Source: Gloeomargarita lithophora Alchichica-D10 (GTDB lineage: Bacteria > Cyanobacteriota > Cyanobacteriia > Gloeomargaritales > Gloeomargaritaceae). From it: DNA of 50,126 nucleotides. A program made the position numbers and the translations under genes. Location: positions 484,776 to 534,901 of the forward strand of contig NZ_CP017675.1 of the NCBI RefSeq assembly GCF_001870225.1, in the 5' to 3' direction. Shown here in pieces: positions 34,050 to 42,614 of this stretch (position 1 is its first letter; each line of letters opens with the position of its first letter). The notes below the pieces were generated by a model. That model was not told the DNA's origin. It was given only the letters and a program-made list of their open reading frames with translations, and did no database searches.

Positions 34050-36065
34050 CTACCCGGATAATTCCGCCTCCGCTAAAATCCGCCATGCCCGCAGGACTTC
34101 CGCCACGCTCCAGGCTTGGGAAATACACCCCTGGGGGCGGTGGGGCGCATCCCCATCAAAAATTTCGCTGATCGTGCCCAATCCAGCATTGTGTAAGTGC
34201 TGGGCAATGGGGTTGAGCAATGCTTTGGCCGCCACTGCATCCCCAAAAGTGCTGTAATGCGCCAGGGCAAAAGACCCCAGCAACCAACCCCATACCGTAC
34301 CCTGGTGATAGACCGCATCCCGATGGTGGGAATCACCGCTGTATTGCCCCTGGTAGTCGGGATGACCGACCGCCAAACTGCGTAACCCATAGGACGTGAG
34401 CAAATAGCGTTCGCAGGTGTGTACCACCTGTTGTTGTTGCGCCGGGGTCAATAGGGGGGGAATAGGGCGCAATCCCGGTACACTAATGGCGAATAATTGG
34501 TTGGGACGCAGGGAATGGTCATTCCCATTGGGGGTATCCAACACATCAAAACAATAGTTTTTTGCCCCACACCAAAACCGCTCAAACCCCTGATGGGTAA
34601 CGGCGGCCTGATGGCGATACTCCTCCCCAGAGTGCCCCAACTCAAGTGCCAACTCCGCCATTGTCTGCAAAGCGCAGTACCAGAGGGCATTGATTTCCAC
34701 CGCCTTGCCGGTGCGGGGCGTGACCACCCAATCGCCAATTTTGGCATCCATCCAGGTCAATTGTACCCCCGGCGCACCGCTGTAGAGCAGACCATCGCTG
34801 GTGTCCAAGTGAATCCCAAACCGAGTCCCCCGCCGATGCCAGTCGAGAATATCTTTCAGCACGGGAAATAATTGGCTGAGTAATTCCCGGTCTTGAGTAA
34901 TTACAAAATACTGGCGCACTGCCTCCACATACCAAAGCGTGGCATCCACCGTGTTGTAATCCGCCTCGGTCAAGGGGTTCCCCTGATCCGGAAAGCGATT
35001 GGGCAACATCCCCCGGTCAATATACCGGGCAAACGTACTCAAAATCGAGCGGGCAATGGCGGGACGACCGGTGCTGAGGGTCAAACCGGGCAGGCTGATC
35101 ATCGTATCCCGCCCCCAGTCCCCAAACCAGTGATACCCGGCGATGACGGTTTTGCCGGTGGGGGCATCGGGTAAAGGCCGAGCCACGATAAAGCTATCCG
35201 CCGCCAGGACAAGCTGAGTGATCCAATCCGGGGCAGGTTTTTGGGGACAGACTTTCTGCCAATCCTGGAGTATATTTTGCTGATGTTGTTTATACTGAGC
35301 CAGGGAGGATACCGCATCCAAACTAGGTTGTGCCTGGGTACTGACGACTAAACAACCGGATGCCCCCGGCGGGAGGGTCAGGGTGACGGTGGCGGCGTGC
35401 AGGACATCATCTAGTTCATACAAACCCCGTTCCCGTTCGGCGGCCAATGCCGTGCCCTGATACCAGTCATGGGCGGGGTTCACCGTCCCCGTGGGGCTGA
35501 AAATATAAAAGGGTTCTGCCCCCGCAAAAGCCTGAACTTGCACCCCCTGCGCCAGCGGTTGAATGTCCATCTGCCAGTGATTGCCCGCCGTGCGTCCGTG
35601 ATAATCCCGATAATTCGCCAAAATTTTAATCGTTAAGGTCACTGGCCCATTCCCCCCCAGGAGCCGGTATTGGACAAACGTCGTATTTTCCCCCTGGGGC
35701 ATCCAGATTTGCTTTTCCAAGCGGATTTCATCCAGGGCATATACCCACCGGGGCAGGGTGCCCACCAGAGCAAAAGTTTCCAGATGCAAAAATCCCTGGG
35801 GATGCACCGTGCCATCTCGCCAGCGGGTGGTTGCCAAGTTGAAATTCCGTTCCCCGCTGTTCAGGGTTTCATCCACCTGGCTGACCAACACCGTGCGCCC
35901 CAAGGGGGGTTGCAAAGCCGCCACCAAAACCCCGTGATACCCCCTGGTATTCAGCCCCGCCACCGTCCCGGAAGCATAACCCCCACTGCCATTGGTGACC
36001 AGCCATTCCCGCTGTTGTGCGATGGCGACTTCCCCACAAATTTCCCGCCCAAACGTAATGCTCAT
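34050..36065 (-). CDS. Glycogen debranching enzyme (amylo-alpha-1,6-glucosidase, GH133)
   Basis: A protein of 671 residues. N-terminal GDE_N domain (EWLVTNGSGGYASGTVAGLNTRGYHGVLVAAL). The C-terminal (alpha/alpha)6 barrel shows AGYHWFGDWGRDTMISLPGL, PLTEADYNTVDATLWYVEAV, VEINALWYCAL and DAVYHQGTVWGWLLG, all typical of bacterial GDE_C. It should remove alpha-1,6-linked stubs from glycogen. Last gene of the leftward sugar operon; its ATG overlaps the stop of the SDR gene by ATGA. Confidence 0.9.
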   Translation of the reverse strand: MSITFGREICGEVAIAQQREWLVTNGSGGYASGTVAGLNTRGYHGVLVAALQPPLGRTVLVSQVDETLNSGERNFNLATTRWRDGTVHPQGFLHLETFALVGTLPRWVYALDEIRLEKQIWMPQGENTTFVQYRLLGGNGPVTLTIKILANYRDYHGRTAGNHWQMDIQPLAQGVQVQAFAGAEPFYIFSPTGTVNPAHDWYQGTALAAERERGLYELDDVLHAATVTLTLPPGASGCLVVSTQAQPSLDAVSSLAQYKQHQQNILQDWQKVCPQKPAPDWITQLVLAADSFIVARPLPDAPTGKTVIAGYHWFGDWGRDTMISLPGLTLSTGRPAIARSILSTFARYIDRGMLPNRFPDQGNPLTEADYNTVDATLWYVEAVRQYFVITQDRELLSQLFPVLKDILDWHRRGTRFGIHLDTSDGLLYSGAPGVQLTWMDAKIGDWVVTPRTGKAVEINALWYCALQTMAELALELGHSGEEYRHQAAVTHQGFERFWCGAKNYCFDVLDTPNGNDHSLRPNQLFAISVPGLRPIPPLLTPAQQQQVVHTCERYLLTSYGLRSLAVGHPDYQGQYSGDSHHRDAVYHQGTVWGWLLGSFALAHYSTFGDAVAAKALLNPIAQHLHNAGLGTISEIFDGDAPHRPQGCISQAWSVAEVLRAWRILAEAELSG

Positions 36066-36766
36066 GCCTTGCCATAGACGGGAATCGCCGCCCCCCGAAT
36101 ATCTTTAGCCGCCGGGGAAGCCAGGAACACAATCACCCCCGCCAAGGATTCCGGAGCCACCCATTGCCACGCATTTTCTGACCCCATATCCTGGCGGTTT
36201 TTCGGGGTATCAATCACGCTGGGCAGTACCACATTGGCGGTAATATCCGAGTCCCGGTCACGGGTTTCCTGGGCAATCGCCTGGGTCAAGGCCACCACCC
36301 CCGCCTTGGAAGCAGAATAGGCGGCTAAATTTGCCCCCGGTTGTACCGCCCCCCGGGAACCCACGGTGACAATCCGGCCATAGCCCTGTCCCCGCATCCG
36401 CCGCAGACAATGTTTGCACAAAAGAAAGGTATTGTTCAGGTTTTGATCCAGTTGTTTTTGCCAATCGCTGAAGCTAAATTCATCGGTTGCCCCCATCTGA
36501 AATCCCCCCACCAGATGGATTAGGGCATCCGTGCGGGGCATGGCATTTACCATTGTTTCCACTTGATTTTCATCATTCAAATCGGCGGTGACCAATTGCA
36601 GGCGGCGAAACGCCTCCGGGGTCAATTCTATTTTCAATTCATCCACGCTTTTTTGACTGCGGTAGGGCAGGGTTACCCCAGCGGCTCCAGCCTCCAGCAC
36701 CATGCAGGTAACGGTTCCCCCCAAGCCCCCGGTGCCCCCAGTAATTAAAACGTACTTATCTTGCAT
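36062..36766 (-). CDS. Short-chain dehydrogenase/reductase
   Basis: A protein of 234 residues. Rossmann P-loop TGGTGGLGGTVT (the family pattern is TGxxxGxG) near residue 9, LIHLVGGF in place of the usual NNAG, catalytic Ser in VTVGSRGA and YSASK with Tyr and Lys. NAD(P)-dependent oxidoreductase of unknown substrate. It lies 9 bp after the GMC gene and is coupled to the debranching enzyme. It differs from the SDR that begins the operon. Confidence 0.88.
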   Translation of the reverse strand: MQDKYVLITGGTGGLGGTVTCMVLEAGAAGVTLPYRSQKSVDELKIELTPEAFRRLQLVTADLNDENQVETMVNAMPRTDALIHLVGGFQMGATDEFSFSDWQKQLDQNLNNTFLLCKHCLRRMRGQGYGRIVTVGSRGAVQPGANLAAYSASKAGVVALTQAIAQETRDRDSDITANVVLPSVIDTPKNRQDMGSENAWQWVAPESLAGVIVFLASPAAKDIRGAAIPVYGKA

Positions 36767-36775
36767 CGGTTCCTC

Positions 36776-38341
36776 CTAGGGTAAACAAGATAACAAATGA
36801 TCCCCGACTCGCAGGGCATTGGCAACAATCGTCAAAGTCGGGTTGACGGCGGCACTGGATGGGAAAAAACTGCCATCCACCACATACAAATTATCCACCG
36901 CATGGGTACGGCAATGGACATCTAACACGGAAGTATTGGGGTCAGTGCCAAACCGACAGGTGCCACATTGATGCCCCACCGCCTGCACCGGCACCTGGTT
37001 GCGGGGATAAATGCCAAAAGGAATCGCATTTTCCGAGCGATCCACCTGCTTCAAAACCTCAATCCACCGCTGGACTAAACGGTGTGCCGCCGGGAGATTG
37101 TTGGGTTGATAATGCAAGGTAATCCGGTCATTTTGTAACGTCACTCGATTTTCCGGGTCGGGTAAATCCTCGGTCTGCAACCACCAGCCCACCGTATGGT
37201 CTGCCACCGCTTTCAATTCCGCATTGGGACGCAGTTTTAATAAAGGTGCTAATAACGCCGGAGCTTCGGCGGGGAGCATATCCGGCAGGACATTACCCGT
37301 ATTTTGAATCAGACCCATCGGGTAGGGAAAATCCGATTCCCCCCAATAAAAATCGCTGACGGCCAGGGTTTTTTGATAAATATCGTGGTTAGGCGTGAGG
37401 CTAAGTTGCACCAGGGCAGTACAGACGTGTTTCATCAAATTGCGCCCCACCAGCCCGGAACCGTTCGCCAGCCCCTGGGGATGCCGGTCATTGGCCGAAC
37501 GCAACAGCAATGCCGCCGAATTGATCGCCCCGCAGGCCACCACCACCACCGCCCCGGTGAAGGTATGAATTTCCCCGTGCATCGCCACTTCCACCCGCTC
37601 CACCCGCGTCCCCTGGGGATTGGTGAGCAGACGGGTCACCTGGGCATTGACCAGCAGGGTAATGTTTTCCTGATGGCGAATCGGTTGAATGCCATTCACC
37701 TCCCCATCCGCCTTGCCCTGGGTGAGACAGGGAAAGCCATCGCAGGTATCACAGCGGATGCACGCCCCCAGGGTTTTGTCCACCTCATTGAGTTTCAGAC
37801 CCAAGGGCAAAGGAAAGGGATGCAGGCCAATGTGCTGTAAATGCTCAGACAACTGTTGCATTCGGGGTTCATGGCGCACCGGCGGGTAAGGGTAGGGGGC
37901 ACTGCGCCAGGGTTCGGTCTGGTCGTGACCGGCGACCCCGTGCACATCGTAAAGGGCTTCCGCCTGTTGATAATAGGGTTCAAAATCGCTATACGCCAGC
38001 GGCCACGCCGGGGAAATCCCATCCTGATGCGCCACTTCTTGAAAATCCCGTTCCCGCAGGCGAAACAGAGCCGCCCCATAGACCTTGGTATTGCCCCCCA
38101 CATAATAGGAAGTCGCCGGTCGAAAAGTGTGTCCCTGATGGTCTTGCCACTGTTCCTCGGTGTGATAACGCTCTTTTTGATATACCTCTAGGGCACTCCA
38201 ATTAGCTTTTTCCCTGGGCAAAAAATCCCCCCGCTCCAGGATCAAAATGCGTTTGCCACTGGGGGCGAGCCGATGGGCAAGGGTACTCCCGCCCGCCCCG
38301 GTGCCGATAATAATCACATCAAAATCGTTAGGGATAGTCAT
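36776..38341 (-). CDS. GMC-family FAD oxidoreductase, copy B
   Basis: A protein of 521 residues. FAD-binding motif DVIIIGTGAGGSTLAHRLAPSGKRILILERGDFLP at the N-terminus, and the C-terminal GMC block with HQCGTCRFGTDPNTSVLDVHCRTHAVDNLYVVDGSFFPSSAAVNPTLTI. A Cys-rich stretch CIRCDTCDGFPC lies near residue 190. GMC enzymes oxidise sugars or alcohols. Paralogue of the gene at 39717. Its ATG overlaps the stop of the DUF29 gene before it. Confidence 0.92.
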   Translation of the reverse strand: MTIPNDFDVIIIGTGAGGSTLAHRLAPSGKRILILERGDFLPREKANWSALEVYQKERYHTEEQWQDHQGHTFRPATSYYVGGNTKVYGAALFRLRERDFQEVAHQDGISPAWPLAYSDFEPYYQQAEALYDVHGVAGHDQTEPWRSAPYPYPPVRHEPRMQQLSEHLQHIGLHPFPLPLGLKLNEVDKTLGACIRCDTCDGFPCLTQGKADGEVNGIQPIRHQENITLLVNAQVTRLLTNPQGTRVERVEVAMHGEIHTFTGAVVVVACGAINSAALLLRSANDRHPQGLANGSGLVGRNLMKHVCTALVQLSLTPNHDIYQKTLAVSDFYWGESDFPYPMGLIQNTGNVLPDMLPAEAPALLAPLLKLRPNAELKAVADHTVGWWLQTEDLPDPENRVTLQNDRITLHYQPNNLPAAHRLVQRWIEVLKQVDRSENAIPFGIYPRNQVPVQAVGHQCGTCRFGTDPNTSVLDVHCRTHAVDNLYVVDGSFFPSSAAVNPTLTIVANALRVGDHLLSCLP

Positions 38342-38790
38342 GGTTGGGGGAGTTCGAGGGGTTCGTCAAAAATTTGGGTATCAGAAAAAGGGCATGATTG
38401 CGGTAATTGTTCTGGATCAAGGGGAGTTTCCCGGTCTATCAAACTCAATCCATTCTCATAGCCAATTTCTAATGCTTCACTAAAATAAGATTTAAGGCTA
38501 GGATTCTTTTTCAGATGCCGTTGAATTTCTTTTCTTTGCTCTCGAATGGTGGCTCGCCAACTTTTACTACGTTTTTCGGGTTGATAGTGCCATTTTAGCA
38601 AATGCCCCAATAATATACCCAGGCGATTTTCTAGTTCCTGCTCCTGTTGTTTTCCCAAGGATGTGATCTCCTCAACTAAATTGGCAATATCCAGTTGATT
38701 AAATTGCTGGGATGCTAATAGTTGTGCCTGGGTCGCCGTCCACGCATAAAAGTCTGCATCGTATAGGTGCGTTTGGGGTGGTTTGTGCAT
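38338..38790 (-). CDS. DUF29-family protein, tandem copy 3
   Basis: A protein of 150 residues. DADFYAWTATQAQLLASQQFNQLDIANLVEEITSLGKQQEQELENRLGILLGHLLKWHYQPEKRSKSWRATI is a full DUF29 domain. Last of three tandem copies, four bases after the stop of copy 2 and overlapping the GMC gene by ATGA. It shares about 150 bases with copy 2 with a single difference. Function unknown; the tight coupling to the oxidoreductases suggests a role with them. Confidence 0.85.
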   Translation of the reverse strand: MHKPPQTHLYDADFYAWTATQAQLLASQQFNQLDIANLVEEITSLGKQQEQELENRLGILLGHLLKWHYQPEKRSKSWRATIREQRKEIQRHLKKNPSLKSYFSEALEIGYENGLSLIDRETPLDPEQLPQSCPFSDTQIFDEPLELPQP

Positions 38791-38794
38791 TATA

Positions 38795-39244
38795 TCATTG
38801 GGGAAGTTCTAGGGGTTCTTCAAAAATTTGGGTATCAGAAAAAGGACAAGATTGAGGTAATTGTTCTGGATCAAGGGGAGTTTCTTGGTCAATCAACCCC
38901 AATCCCTTTCGATAACCAATTTCAATGGCTTTTCTAAGATAGGGCTTCAAGCTGGGATTTTTTTGCAAATGAATTTGAATTTCACTCCTTTGTACTCGCA
39001 CAGTAGCCCGCCAACTTTTACACCGTTTTTCGGGTTGATAGTGCCATTTTAGCAAATGCCCCAATAATATACCCAGGCGATTTTCCAGTTCCTGCTCCTG
39101 TTGTTTTCCCAAGGATGTGATCTCCTCAACTAAATTGGCAATATCCAGTTGATTAAATTGCTGGGATGCTAATAGTTTCGCCTGGGTAGCTGTCCAAGCA
39201 TAAAAATCTGCATCGTATAGGTGTGTTTGGGGTAGTTTGTCCAT
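38795..39244 (-). CDS. DUF29-family protein, tandem copy 2
   Basis: A protein of 149 residues from ATG 39244. The longer frame upstream to 39373 is the reading-frame shadow of copy 1 and is rejected because MDKLPQTHLYDADFYAW aligns with the starts of its sister genes. Its central part is almost identical to copy 3, which points to recent duplication or gene conversion; ends differ more (VQRSEIQIHLQKNPSLKPYLRKAIEIGY). Confidence 0.85.
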   Translation of the reverse strand: MDKLPQTHLYDADFYAWTATQAKLLASQQFNQLDIANLVEEITSLGKQQEQELENRLGILLGHLLKWHYQPEKRCKSWRATVRVQRSEIQIHLQKNPSLKPYLRKAIEIGYRKGLGLIDQETPLDPEQLPQSCPFSDTQIFEEPLELPQ

Positions 39245-39248
39245 TATA

Positions 39249-39698
39249 TTATTGGGGAAGTTCCAGGAGTTCTTCAAAAATTTGCGCCTGGGAAAAGGGA
39301 CATTCTTGAGGTAATTGTTTTGGGTTAAGAGGTGTTTCTTTCCCAACCAATCGCAATCCATCTGCATAACCAATTTCTAATGCTTCATTAAAATAAGACT
39401 TAAGGCTGGGATTTTTTTTGAGCAAACGATTGATTCTACTGCGCTGTTCGTCAATAGTATAAAACCAACTTTTACACCGTTTTTCGGGTTGATAATACCA
39501 TTTTAGCAAATGCCCCAATAATACCCCCAGGCGATTTTCCAATTCCTGCTCCTGTTGTTTTCCCAAGGATGTGATCTCCTCAACTAAATTGGCAATATCC
39601 AGTTGATGAAATTGCTGGGATGCTAATAGGTTTGCTTGGGTGGTTGTCCAAGCGTAAAAGTCTGCATTGTAAAGGTTAGTCTGCGACGGTTTCAACAT
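39249..39698 (-). CDS. DUF29-family protein, tandem copy 1
   Basis: A protein of 149 residues from ATG 39698; a GTG four codons earlier is possible. The most diverged of the three (YNADFYAWTTTQANLLASQQFHQLD; SWFYTIDEQRSRINRLLKKNPSLKSYF). It lies 18 bases after the GMC copy A stop and 4 bases before copy 2. DUF29 has no assigned biochemical function. Confidence 0.85.
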   Translation of the reverse strand: MLKPSQTNLYNADFYAWTTTQANLLASQQFHQLDIANLVEEITSLGKQQEQELENRLGVLLGHLLKWYYQPEKRCKSWFYTIDEQRSRINRLLKKNPSLKSYFNEALEIGYADGLRLVGKETPLNPKQLPQECPFSQAQIFEELLELPQ

Positions 39699-39716
39699 CA
39701 GATTTATCACCCCTAT

Positions 39717-41309
39717 TTACCCCAAACGTTCCAACAAATGATCCGCCACCCGCAGAGCATTGGCAATAATCGTTAAAGTCGGATTGACCGCCCCGCTAGA
39801 AGGGAAAAAACCGCCATCCACCACATATAAATTATCCACCTCATGGGTACGGCAATGGGTATCTAATACGGAAGTATTGGGGTCATCGCCAAACCGACAG
39901 GTGCCCACCTGATGCGCCACATTATCCACCCCCATTTTGCTGGCAAAGTAGGACTTAACGGGTTCAGGAGCATCGCAGTCCGGGCGGCGGCAGGTGCGGT
40001 CAAAGTAGGACGGATGGGGAAAGAGATTTTCGGCGGCACCAATGCTCTGCAAAAGTTCCACCCAACGATGTTCCAAGCGTTGAAATGGCTCCGTATTATT
40101 TTCCTGGTACTGCATGAGAATTTTGTCCCCATTAACCATAATCCGGTTGTTGGGGTCGGGGATGTCCTCGGTGGTCAGCCACCAGTCCGTGGAATGCTCC
40201 GCCACCTGCGCCGGGGTCAAGGGGGCATAGGGAGCCGGATTCAAGGACAGGGCATCGGCATTCACCTTACCGGTGGTTTGAATTTGCCCCATCGGGTACT
40301 CGTAGCCCGGTTCGCCCCAGTAAAAATCATTGATGGAAAGGGTTTTTTGAAATACGGTGGGATTCAATTCCCGACTGACCGCCAGGATGGAACCCAAAAC
40401 GTGTTTCATCAGATTGCGTCCCACCAGGCCGGAACCGTTGGCAAGGCCGTTGGGGTGGGCATCACTAGCAGATTTCAGCAGTACCACCGCCGAATTTACC
40501 GCCCCGCAACTAAGGGCGACTACATCCCCGGTAAAGAGCCGTTTTTCCCCCTGCACCTCCGCCTCCACCCCAGTTACCTCCCGCCCGGAGAGACTCGTGT
40601 GCAGTTGCACCACCTTGGCGTGGGTGAGTAGGGTCACATTGTCCTGCCCCATGATGGGACGTACCGCCGTCACTTCCGCATCGGATTTTGCCCCCACCAA
40701 ACAGGGAAACCCATCGCAGGTGTCACACCGGATGCAATCGCTCAGGTACATTTGCGCCGCATTCAAACGCACCCCCACCGGCGTGTAGTAGGGACGCAAC
40801 CCCTGGGCATTTAAGGCATCGCTAATTTCCTGAATCCGGGGTTCATGGCGGATGGCGGGGTAGGGATAATCGCTACTGCGCGGGGGTTCCGTCGGGTCAA
40901 TCCCCCACTGCCCATGCACCTGGTACAACTGCTCCGCCTGGGTGTAGTACGGTTCAAATACACTGTAGGGCAACGGCCACGCCGGAGATAGCCCGTCTTT
41001 GTGAGCATACGCCTGAAAATCCCGTTCCCGCAGGCGAAACAATGCCGCCCCGTAGAGCTTGGTATTGCCGCCCACAAAATAACCCATCCCCGGATGCAAT
41101 TCCTTGCCCTGGGGGTCGTACCACACCTCGCTACCGAAATAACGGTGGGTGCCAAAGACGATTTTGGCTAACCAATTTTCCTTTTCCCTAGGCAAAAAAC
41201 CGCCCCGCTCCAACAGCAATACCCGTTTACCCTGGGTCGCCAACCGGTAGGCCAAGGTGCCACCCCCCGCCCCCGACCCGACGACGATCACATCGTAATG
41301 GTCAGCCAT
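39717..41309 (-). CDS. GMC-family FAD oxidoreductase, copy A
   Basis: A protein of 530 residues. The N-terminal DVIVVGSGAGGGTLAYRLATQGKRVLLLERGGFLP binds FAD. C-terminal HQVGTCRFGDDPNTSVLDTHCRTHEVDNLYVVDGGFFPSSGAVNPTLTI is the GMC signature region. It has the same CIRCDTCDGFPC stretch as copy B and an insertion (YFDRTCRRPDCDAPEPVKSYFASK) near the C-terminus that copy B lacks. Copy A and copy B flank the three DUF29 genes. It is 78 bp downstream of the glucose-dehydrogenase-like SDR gene. Confidence 0.92.
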   Translation of the reverse strand: MADHYDVIVVGSGAGGGTLAYRLATQGKRVLLLERGGFLPREKENWLAKIVFGTHRYFGSEVWYDPQGKELHPGMGYFVGGNTKLYGAALFRLRERDFQAYAHKDGLSPAWPLPYSVFEPYYTQAEQLYQVHGQWGIDPTEPPRSSDYPYPAIRHEPRIQEISDALNAQGLRPYYTPVGVRLNAAQMYLSDCIRCDTCDGFPCLVGAKSDAEVTAVRPIMGQDNVTLLTHAKVVQLHTSLSGREVTGVEAEVQGEKRLFTGDVVALSCGAVNSAVVLLKSASDAHPNGLANGSGLVGRNLMKHVLGSILAVSRELNPTVFQKTLSINDFYWGEPGYEYPMGQIQTTGKVNADALSLNPAPYAPLTPAQVAEHSTDWWLTTEDIPDPNNRIMVNGDKILMQYQENNTEPFQRLEHRWVELLQSIGAAENLFPHPSYFDRTCRRPDCDAPEPVKSYFASKMGVDNVAHQVGTCRFGDDPNTSVLDTHCRTHEVDNLYVVDGGFFPSSGAVNPTLTIIANALRVADHLLERLG

Positions 41310-41387
41310 GAACCGTTCTCTCTCTCAAAGGGATAACAATTACAACAAAAACGCAACGCAAATACAACGCAAAACCGGTTTAGCCTA

Positions 41388-42197
41388 CTACTGCTCGTGA
41401 TAACTCCAGAGTAAACCCCCATCCACAAAAAAGGTGGTGCCGGTGATATAACTCGCCTCATCGGAAGCTAAGAAAGCCACCATGGAAGCCACATCCCCCG
41501 GTTGTCCCAGGCGATTGAGGGGGATATTTTGCAATAACGCATTCAGCTTCGTTGGGTCGTTGAGCAATTTAGTATTAATCGGCGTTTCAATCGCCCCCGG
41601 CGCCACATTATTGATCGTAATTCCCAAAGGTCCCAACTCCACCGATAGATTGCGGGTGAGCATTTTCAAGCCCCCCTTGCTCACACAGTAGGCGGTGAAA
41701 TTTGGAAACGGTAAATCCTCATGCACCGAACTGATATTGATAATTTTGCCGGTGCGTTTGGTTGCTATTAAATGCTTCACCATGGATTGGGTCGCAAAAA
41801 ACACCCCCTTGATATTCACATTCATCACCGCTTCGTAATCCCGTTCTGTCACTTCCCAAAAGGGCGCGTGTTTTTCAATCCCGGCATTATTTACCAAAAT
41901 ATCCAAATGCCCAAAGTGGTCAATACTCTGGGAAATCAGGCGACACACATCATCAATCAACCCCAAATCCGCCCCAATGCTGTAGCCCCGTTCGATATTA
42001 CAAAACCCCTCCGCCATGTGGCACTGGCCGCCCGCCGCTTGAACTTTTTCCAGAGTCGCTTCCGCCCCCTGGGGATTAGAGCGGTAGTTGATCACGACTT
42101 TGGCACCCTCCTCCGCCAGACGAATGGCAATCCCCTGACCAATGCCCTGGCTACTGCCCGTCACCAGAGCCACTTTACCCTCTAATTTTCTTGCCAT
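41388..42197 (-). CDS. Glucose 1-dehydrogenase-like SDR
   Basis: A protein of 269 residues with GGGGGA before ATG 42197. Classical SDR: TGSSQGIGQGIAIRL, NNAG (ILVNNAGIEKHAPFWEV), catalytic Ser in NISSVHED and Tyr/Lys in YCVSKGG, then PGAIETPIN. Closest in type to bacterial glucose 1-dehydrogenases that make gluconolactone with NAD(P). First gene of the operon that ends with glycogen debranching enzyme, which supports a sugar substrate. Confidence 0.88.
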   Translation of the reverse strand: MARKLEGKVALVTGSSQGIGQGIAIRLAEEGAKVVINYRSNPQGAEATLEKVQAAGGQCHMAEGFCNIERGYSIGADLGLIDDVCRLISQSIDHFGHLDILVNNAGIEKHAPFWEVTERDYEAVMNVNIKGVFFATQSMVKHLIATKRTGKIINISSVHEDLPFPNFTAYCVSKGGLKMLTRNLSVELGPLGITINNVAPGAIETPINTKLLNDPTKLNALLQNIPLNRLGQPGDVASMVAFLASDEASYITGTTFFVDGGLLWSYHEQ

Positions 42198-42258
42198 ATT
42201 TCCCCCAGAAACGGTGAATCAGAACCCACATACCATCCCTTGAGGTAGCCTAGCACTG

Positions 42259-42288
42259 TTTATAGCAGGAGCGACCTATTGACCACAA
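42259..42288 (-). promoter_or_regulatory. Promoter of the sugar operon
   Basis: On the minus strand TTGTGG (42288-42283), an 18-base spacer and TATAAA (42264-42259), with TG one base before the -10. It lies about 60 bases before ATG 42197 and would drive eight genes. Confidence 0.5.
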
Positions 42289-42347
42289 CAGCCACCGGAC
42301 ATCTCAGGGCATTCTTAATTTTTTTGTAATTTTTGCGATGGATTCTC

Positions 42348-42448
42348 TATAGCAATATGACACGAGTTACGAACGGAAATTCCGCAGAACCAAGGGCGGG
42401 GGATGCCCCCCTGCGACCGCTGTTCTAAATTCAAATAAGATTGCTATA
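42348..42448 (+). repeat. MITE-like element, copy 2 (101 bp)
   Basis: Identical at all 101 positions to 84-184, including both 9-bp ends TATAGCAAT and ATTGCTATA. The flanks differ, so the ends of the mobile unit are well defined. It occupies the gap upstream of the sugar operon; the rest of the 417-bp gap holds the palindromic repeat at 42505 and no gene. Confidence 0.88.
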
Positions 42449-42504
42449 GGTACAGTCTATTTATAAATTAAGGGATAAAAAAAGCCTTGATTATTCAAAA
42501 AGCA

Positions 42505-42531
42505 TGGCTACGCCACGCAAGCTATCAGCAT
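42505..42531 (+). repeat. Short palindromic repeat, second plus-strand copy
   Basis: TGGCTACGCCACGCAAGCTATC and the next five bases match 541-567 at 25 of 27 positions. Near it, TTAAAAGGCTGTAG at 42577-42590 also resembles 3967-3980, so this gap is assembled from dispersed pieces. Confidence 0.55.
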
Positions 42532-42614
42532 GATTGACCTACGGCAAGTGGGGTTTCAACTGTATCCCATAACTACTTAAAAGGCTGTAGCTATAGAATT
42601 GCCATACCATGACT

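Noticed and set aside
39245-39373. Longer start for DUF29 copy 2
   Set aside because: The extra residues are a frame-shifted reading of copy 1; all sisters begin just before the DADFYAW motif.
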